Source: Terriglobia bacterium | Lineage (GTDB): Bacteria; Acidobacteriota; Terriglobia; Acidiferrales; UBA7541 | DNA: 64,000 bases | Assembly (NCBI GenBank): GCA_020072805.1 | Contig: JAIQGC010000004.1 | Span: 33,982-97,981, forward strand | Direction of reading: 5' to 3' | Shown: positions 59,633 to 64,000 of the stretch, one piece after another | Layout of the letters: each line of letters opens with the position of its first letter | Numbering within the stretch: the stretch's first letter is position 1 | Notes under the pieces: model-generated | What the model saw: the letters and a program-made list of their open reading frames with translations, nothing else | The model's database searches: none | What the model was told of the DNA's origin: nothing | Program-made: the position numbers and the translations under genes

Positions 59633-62092
59633 CTACTGGGCTTCCTTCCGAATGCTCATCCCATAAAACGACCGGTAAACAAACACAAACGACACCGCGA
59701 AGAACGCCGCGGAAAAGACATGCGTCAGCCCCGCTCCGCCGGCTTCCCGCGTCAGTGTGACCGCCAGCTGCACCGCCAGCAGCCCGAACAGCGTGGTGAA
59801 CTTGATCACCGGGTTGAGCGCCACCGACGATGTGTCCTTGAACGGATCGCCCACCGTGTCTCCCACCACCGTCGCGTCATGCAGCGGCGTGCCCTTTTGC
59901 TTCATCTCCACTTCGACGATTTTCTTGGCGTTGTCCCACGCCCCGCCGGCGTTGGCCATGAAGATAGCCTGGTACAAGCCGAAAACCGCGATCGAAATTA
60001 GGTAGCCGATGAAGAAGAACGGCTCCAGGAACGCGAACGACAGCGTGGCGAAGAACACGGCGATGAAAATATTCAGCATGCCCTTCTGCGCGTACTTCGT
60101 GCAGATCTCCACCACCTTCTTGCTGTCTTCCACCGAAGCCTTGATCACCCCTTCCAGCTTGATGTTGGCCTTGATGAATTCCACCGCGCGGTACGCCCCG
60201 GTGGTCACTGCCTGCGTGGACGCTCCGGTGAACCAGTAAATCATCGCCCCGCCGGTGATCAGCCCCAGGAAGAACGGAGCATGCAGCAGCGAGAGCTTTT
60301 CCACGTTGATGGTCAGCCCATGCGTGAGCGCCATGATGATCGAGAAAATCATCGTCGTGGCTCCCACCACCGCCGTGCCGATCAGCACCGGCTTGGCCGT
60401 GGCCTTGAACGTGTTTCCCGCTCCGTCGTTGGCTTCCAGTTGGTGCTTGGCCCGCTCGAAGTTCACGTCAAATCCATGCGTCTTCTTCAACTCTTCCTTG
60501 ATCCCCGGAACCTGCTCGATCAGCGACAGTTCATAAACCGACTGTGCGTTGTCCGTCACCGGCCCGTAGGAGTCCACCGCAATCGTTACCGGGCCCATGC
60601 CCAGGAAGCCGAAAGCCACCAGTCCGAACGCGAAGACCGGCGCCGCGATCATCAGCGCCCCCAGCCCGTGCAGGCTCACCAGGTAGCTGATGGACATCAG
60701 CAGCACCATGGCCATGCCCAGGTAGTAGCCCGAAAAATTCCCCGCCACGAATCCCGAAAGAATGCCCAGCGACGCTCCGCCCTCCTGCGCCGAGGCCACC
60801 ACTTCCTTCACGTGCCGCGATTCGGTCGAAGTAAACACCTTCACCAGCTCCGGAATAATCGCGCCCGCCAGCGTTCCGCAGGAAATAATCGTCGCCAGCT
60901 TCCACCACTGCGTGGTGTCGCCGTTGAGCGTCGGAACCATCTGGTAGGAGACGAAATAGGTCAGCGCGATGGAGACGATGGAAGTGATCCACACCAGCGA
61001 AGTCAGCGGCGCCTCGAAATTCATCTCATCCGCATGGGCAAAGCGCGCCTTGGCGATGATGCTGTTGATGAAATAGGCCGCTGCGCTGGCGAACAGCATG
61101 ACGATGCGCATCGCGAAGATCCACACCAGCAACTGCACCTGCACCGTGGGGTTCTTCACGCCCAGCAGAATGAACGTGATCAGCGCCACCCCGGTCACGC
61201 CATAGGTCTCGAATCCGTCCGCGCTGGGGCCCACCGAATCTCCCGCGTTATCTCCTGTGCAGTCCGCGATCACTCCCGGATTGCGCGCGTCGTCTTCCTT
61301 GATCTTGAAGACGATCTTCATCAGGTCCGCGCCGATGTCCGCAATCTTGGTGAAGATTCCTCCGGCGATGCGCAGCGCCGCCGCTCCCAGCGATTCCCCG
61401 ATGGCGAACCCGATGAAGCACTGCCCCGCGTAATCCCCGGGAATAAAGAGCAAAATGAACAACATCATCAGCAGTTCCACGCTGATCAGCATCATCCCGA
61501 TGCTCATGCCCGCTTCCAGTGGAATCTTGTAGATCGAAAAGGGCTTCCCGCGCAGGCTGGCGAACGCCGTCCGCGAGTTCGCGAACGTGTTCACCCGGAT
61601 GCCGAACCAGGCCACCCCGAAGCTTCCCGCGATGCCCACCAGGCTGAACAGCAGGATGATCCCCACGCGCACCGGCTCCATTTTCAGCAGCACGCCGAAG
61701 TACAGCACGATCACCACCGCGATGAAGCTCTCCAGCAGCAATAGGAATTTTCCCTGCGTCACCAGGTACGTCTTGCAGGTCTCGTAAATCAGCTCGGAAA
61801 TCTCTAGCATGCACTTGTGCACCGGCAAATTCTTCAGCTTGGTGTAGATCACCAGTCCGAAGACCAGCCCCAGCACGCAGAACAGCAGCCCCACGGTCAG
61901 CAGCCGGTGTCCGTCAATTCCCCCCAGAAACTGTACCTTCGAGAGGTCCGGCAGCCTCAGGCTCGCTTCGCCTCCCTCGTCGTTTGCCGCTGTCTGCGCC
62001 ATCATCGCCGGCGCGCCCATCAGCAGCAGCGCCAGCGCCGCCACCATTGCTTTTCCCGCGCTTGCGCGCAGACTCTTCATCCAGATGCTCAT
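59633..62092 (-). CDS. hppA: Membrane-bound ion-pumping pyrophosphatase, divergent form
   Basis: Integral membrane protein of 819 residues (typical members 650-770) that couples pyrophosphate hydrolysis to H+ or Na+ transport. Key motifs are GIFTKIADIGADLMK, EDDARNPGVIADCTGDNAGDSVG, GPVTDNAQSVYEL, and NAGGAWDNAKK with GDTVGDPFKDTS near the end. The residue that sets potassium dependence (Ala or Lys in GNTxxA) is Lys563 in GNTFKAT, pointing to potassium independence. An extra N-terminal signal-like segment and an insertion around 530-560 are unusual. ATG 62092 has GGAGGAGAG seven bases upstream and is preferred to 62134. Confidence 0.93.
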   Translation of the reverse strand: MSIWMKSLRASAGKAMVAALALLLMGAPAMMAQTAANDEGGEASLRLPDLSKVQFLGGIDGHRLLTVGLLFCVLGLVFGLVIYTKLKNLPVHKCMLEISELIYETCKTYLVTQGKFLLLLESFIAVVIVLYFGVLLKMEPVRVGIILLFSLVGIAGSFGVAWFGIRVNTFANSRTAFASLRGKPFSIYKIPLEAGMSIGMMLISVELLMMLFILLFIPGDYAGQCFIGFAIGESLGAAALRIAGGIFTKIADIGADLMKIVFKIKEDDARNPGVIADCTGDNAGDSVGPSADGFETYGVTGVALITFILLGVKNPTVQVQLLVWIFAMRIVMLFASAAAYFINSIIAKARFAHADEMNFEAPLTSLVWITSIVSIALTYFVSYQMVPTLNGDTTQWWKLATIISCGTLAGAIIPELVKVFTSTESRHVKEVVASAQEGGASLGILSGFVAGNFSGYYLGMAMVLLMSISYLVSLHGLGALMIAAPVFAFGLVAFGFLGMGPVTIAVDSYGPVTDNAQSVYELSLIEQVPGIKEELKKTHGFDVNFERAKHQLEANDGAGNTFKATAKPVLIGTAVVGATTMIFSIIMALTHGLTINVEKLSLLHAPFFLGLITGGAMIYWFTGASTQAVTTGAYRAVEFIKANIKLEGVIKASVEDSKKVVEICTKYAQKGMLNIFIAVFFATLSFAFLEPFFFIGYLISIAVFGLYQAIFMANAGGAWDNAKKIVEVEMKQKGTPLHDATVVGDTVGDPFKDTSSVALNPVIKFTTLFGLLAVQLAVTLTREAGGAGLTHVFSAAFFAVSFVFVYRSFYGMSIRKEAQ

Positions 62093-62479
62093 ACGAACTC
62101 TCTCCTCCATGGGGATTTCTCCCTCATCTTCCATCTAAGATTTCCATCTGCCAAAACTCTGGGCGTTTCTCCCCGTCCGTTTCAACCGAACACTTGTTCC
62201 ACAACCCGCCGGGCTGCGGCGTTCTGCCGGGTCTTCACTTTGCGCTCCCGATGCAATGACGGGGAAGGGTACGATCGCCTGCGCTCGCCAGTCTCGGGCC
62301 CTATTGCTTCCACAAGCCGGCCTTTCACACCCCTGGCAAGGTGATTTTTTATAACATGACCCGCCCCCACGGTCAAACCCCCCAGCCAGCCGCTTGGACA
62401 CCCTTTGCCGGCTTTGATTTCTCATCCCTAGCTCCCCCCGGTGGGAGGCCGGGAACCAATCTGCAGAGGCCAGCGGGTG

Positions 62480-62506
62480 CCGCACACGCCGTTTTTGCGT
62501 GTGCGG
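62480..62506. repeat. Perfect 10-bp hairpin
   Basis: CCGCACACGC (62480-62489) pairs exactly with GCGTGTGCGG (62497-62506) around a seven-base CGTTTTT loop. It shares the GCACACGC/GCGTGTGC core with the palindrome at 55961. Confidence 0.85.
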
Positions 62507-62787
62507 GTTTAGAGTTAGCCTTTATTCCAACTTATGCTTACCCATCCCCCAACCACCCCTTATTCATCTTGCGCCAGACACTATCCCCGTCCTCTTTCGC
62601 GGGCTTTCGAAAGATACTACGCGATAATAATATTGAGTATTGACGATTGGTAACATCCATGCTACCCTTCCTCGTGACATCGCGCCCCCCACGTCCCCGC
62701 GCCGTCAACTTCCCTCCTGGCCTCCTTTCATTATTTCCTCACCTCGCCATCCCACTACCTCCTTGTTCTTTTTCCGCTATCCTCTTT

Positions 62788-62885
62788 GTATTCAGCAGTT
62801 GCAAAAATACTTCCGTAACCCTTGTAGAATCAGCAGTTCCAAAACAAAGGACTTCATCTCCCGTAGAATCTGCAGTTACAGAAAA
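62788..62885. repeat. Three degenerate direct repeats with AGCAGTT core
   Basis: GTATTCAGCAGTTGCAAAA starts at 62788, a GTAGAATCAGCAGTTCCAAAA-like copy at 62824 and a GTAGAATCTGCAGTTACAGA copy at 62863. The start-to-start spacings are 36 and 39 bases. They lie 150-250 bases before the propeller gene. Confidence 0.6.
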
Positions 62886-63040
62886 ACATGGGGGGTGGGG
62901 GTCATATTGTTAACTTCCCAGCCATCCCCGCCACGGGTCACGAACCACAAGTCACAAGTCACGGACACGGCTTACCCAGCGACATTGCAGCCCGGACAGA
63001 GCCGGGTTATGCTCGGCGTTCCACAACGGAGGAAACCAGA

Positions 63041-64000
63041 ATGAAACTGCGGCTGAGGACGGCGGTTCTGATGGCAATAATTCTGCTCGCGGCGGGCGCG
63101 GCGGCGGCCCAGCAGATCGACCCCAAACTCTATGCCGAGATGAAGTGGCGCTGCATCGGCCCGTTCCGCGGCGGACGCACCATGGCTATCGCCGGCGTGC
63201 CCAAGCAGCCCAACGTCTTCTATATGGCTGCGGTGAACGGCGGCATCTGGAAGACCACGGATTTCGGCAATACTTGGAGGCCCATCTTCGACGGGCAGGA
63301 CACCGGCTCTGTGGGCGCGCTGGCCGTGGCCCCCTCCAATCCGGACGTGATCTATGCGGGCAGCGGCGAAGGTTTGCAACGCCCGGATCTTTCCGTGGGC
63401 GACGGGGTGTACCGCTCGAACGACGCGGGAAAGACCTGGAAACATCTGGGTCTGGCCGATGCGCAGCAGATCACCGCGATCGCGGTGGACCCCAAAGACG
63501 CCGAGCGTGTCTACGTGGCCGTGCTCGGCCATCCCTACGGGCCTAACGCCGAACGCGGCGTCTTCCGCTCGGCCGACGGCGGAAAAAATTGGGAGCGCGT
63601 GCTCTATCAGGACGAGAATACCGGCGCGGCCGAACTGCTGATGGATCCCGCGAATTCGCAGACGCTCTACGCAGTCTTATGGGCTGCGCGCGTGGCGCCC
63701 TGGGAGGCGCGCAGCGGCGCTTCCATCAACGGGCCGGGCAGCGGCCTCTACAAATCCACTGACGGCGGAAGCAATTGGGTGCCGCTGACCAATGGCTTGC
63801 CGACCTTCGCCGATGGCCTGGGGCGCATGGGAATTGCCATCGCACACAGCAATCCGAGCTGGGTCTACGCCTCAGTCGAGGCCAAGAAGGGCGCGGGCGT
63901 CTATCGCTCGGATGATGCAGGGCAGTCCTGGGAACGCGTCAACGGCGACCGGAGGATTGGTGGACAGGGGCCGGGCGCAATGGGCATTGCGGTGAGTTCG
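63041..64000 (+). CDS. Secreted BNR/sortilin-like beta-propeller protein, 5' part
   Basis: The frame is open to the window edge (320 codons seen). The signal peptide (MKLRLRTAVLMAIILLAAGAA, cut after the Ala run) is followed by KWRCIGPFRGGRTMAIAG and repeated propeller blades. Each blade carries an Asp-box-like S/TxDGGxxW unit: KTTDFGNTW, RSNDAGKTW, RSADGGKNW, KSTDGGSNW and RSDDAGQSW, alternating with VDPKDAERVYVAV-type strands. This is the VPS10/BNR-repeat architecture common in Acidobacteriota, often called glycosyl hydrolase, although catalytic activity is not shown. GGAGGAAACCAGA precedes the ATG. Related full proteins are about 1,000 residues, so most of the gene probably lies beyond the edge. 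Confidence 0.9.
   Translation, partial: MKLRLRTAVLMAIILLAAGAAAAQQIDPKLYAEMKWRCIGPFRGGRTMAIAGVPKQPNVFYMAAVNGGIWKTTDFGNTWRPIFDGQDTGSVGALAVAPSNPDVIYAGSGEGLQRPDLSVGDGVYRSNDAGKTWKHLGLADAQQITAIAVDPKDAERVYVAVLGHPYGPNAERGVFRSADGGKNWERVLYQDENTGAAELLMDPANSQTLYAVLWAARVAPWEARSGASINGPGSGLYKSTDGGSNWVPLTNGLPTFADGLGRMGIAIAHSNPSWVYASVEAKKGAGVYRSDDAGQSWERVNGDRRIGGQGPGAMGIAVSS

Larger units (their letters stand above)
62093..63040. other. Long non-coding stretch with short repeats
   Basis: About 950 bases, pyrimidine-rich on the + strand, with no convincing gene. It holds a perfect hairpin (62480-62506), a weak TTGACG-N17-TACCCT promoter-like pair (62640-62668), three degenerate AGCAGTT-type repeats (62788-62885) and a short tandem stretch of CACAAGT/CACGG units (about 62931-62969). 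It separates the pyrophosphatase gene from the divergent propeller gene and may hold promoters for both. Confidence 0.5.

Noticed and set aside
62788-62885. CRISPR array
   Set aside because: Only three units, each different in several positions, spacer lengths under 20 bases and no cas gene in the window.

Overview
The window is about 64 kb of GC-rich bacterial chromosome. Its gene families suggest an Acidobacteriota-type, diderm soil or environmental bacterium: a complete division and cell-wall (dcw) cluster with meso-diaminopimelate-type MurE, a DUF5916 outer-membrane protein with a CBM9-like domain, a BNR/sortilin-like propeller protein, PilV/PilW/PilX-type minor pilins and a YaiO-like barrel. 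The taxon is inferred from these families only. No rRNA or tRNA gene, insertion sequence, phage gene or CRISPR array was seen.

Layout. 1-16.7 kb is the dcw cluster on the + strand in canonical order: rsmH (3' end only), ftsL, ftsI with a PASTA domain, murE, murF, mraY, murD, ftsW, murG, murC, murB, ftsQ, ftsA, ftsZ. Many genes overlap by 1-11 bases. 16.8-18.6 kb holds a secreted coiled-coil protein, a methyltransferase and a candidate structured RNA with its own terminator. 18.7-24.4 kb has the DUF5916 protein and a copper locus: a small divergent protein, a CsoR-type repressor whose operator covers its own start codon, and a P1B copper ATPase. 24.5-28.3 kb encodes a MacA-like adaptor and two MacB-like permeases without an ATPase. 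28.4-34.1 kb holds a TlpA-like thioredoxin, a glycosyltransferase, two tandem 6-pyruvoyl-tetrahydropterin synthases with folE, a GNAT-nitrilase fusion and a VIT-family transporter. 34.3-36.9 kb is rpsO-pnp. 37.3-41.2 kb is a probable polysaccharide module: YaiO-like barrel, HEAT-repeat membrane protein and processive GT2.

41.4-52.1 kb is the most coherent accessory region. It carries murA, murQ, a NagZ-type glucosaminidase fused to a serine (SxxK) hydrolase, a NamZ/DUF1343 exo-muramidase, an APC permease, a sodium:solute symporter and a BadF-type sugar kinase. Together these could strip muropeptides to free GlcNAc and MurNAc, import and phosphorylate them, convert MurNAc-6P to GlcNAc-6P and return carbon to cell-wall synthesis through MurA. 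The pathway is inferred from family membership and gene order.

52-56 kb has small signalling and membrane proteins (PilZ, zinc ribbon, BrkB) and a 0.8 kb gene-poor stretch rich in inverted repeats. 56.5-59.5 kb is a minor-pilin operon with a possible sigma-54 promoter. 59.6-62.1 kb is a divergent membrane pyrophosphatase. A 0.9 kb non-coding stretch with short repeats follows, and a BNR propeller gene runs off the right edge.

Hand counts on scattered lines suggest the + strand is G-rich up to about 30 kb, near neutral to about 46 kb and C-rich beyond, largely regardless of gene direction.
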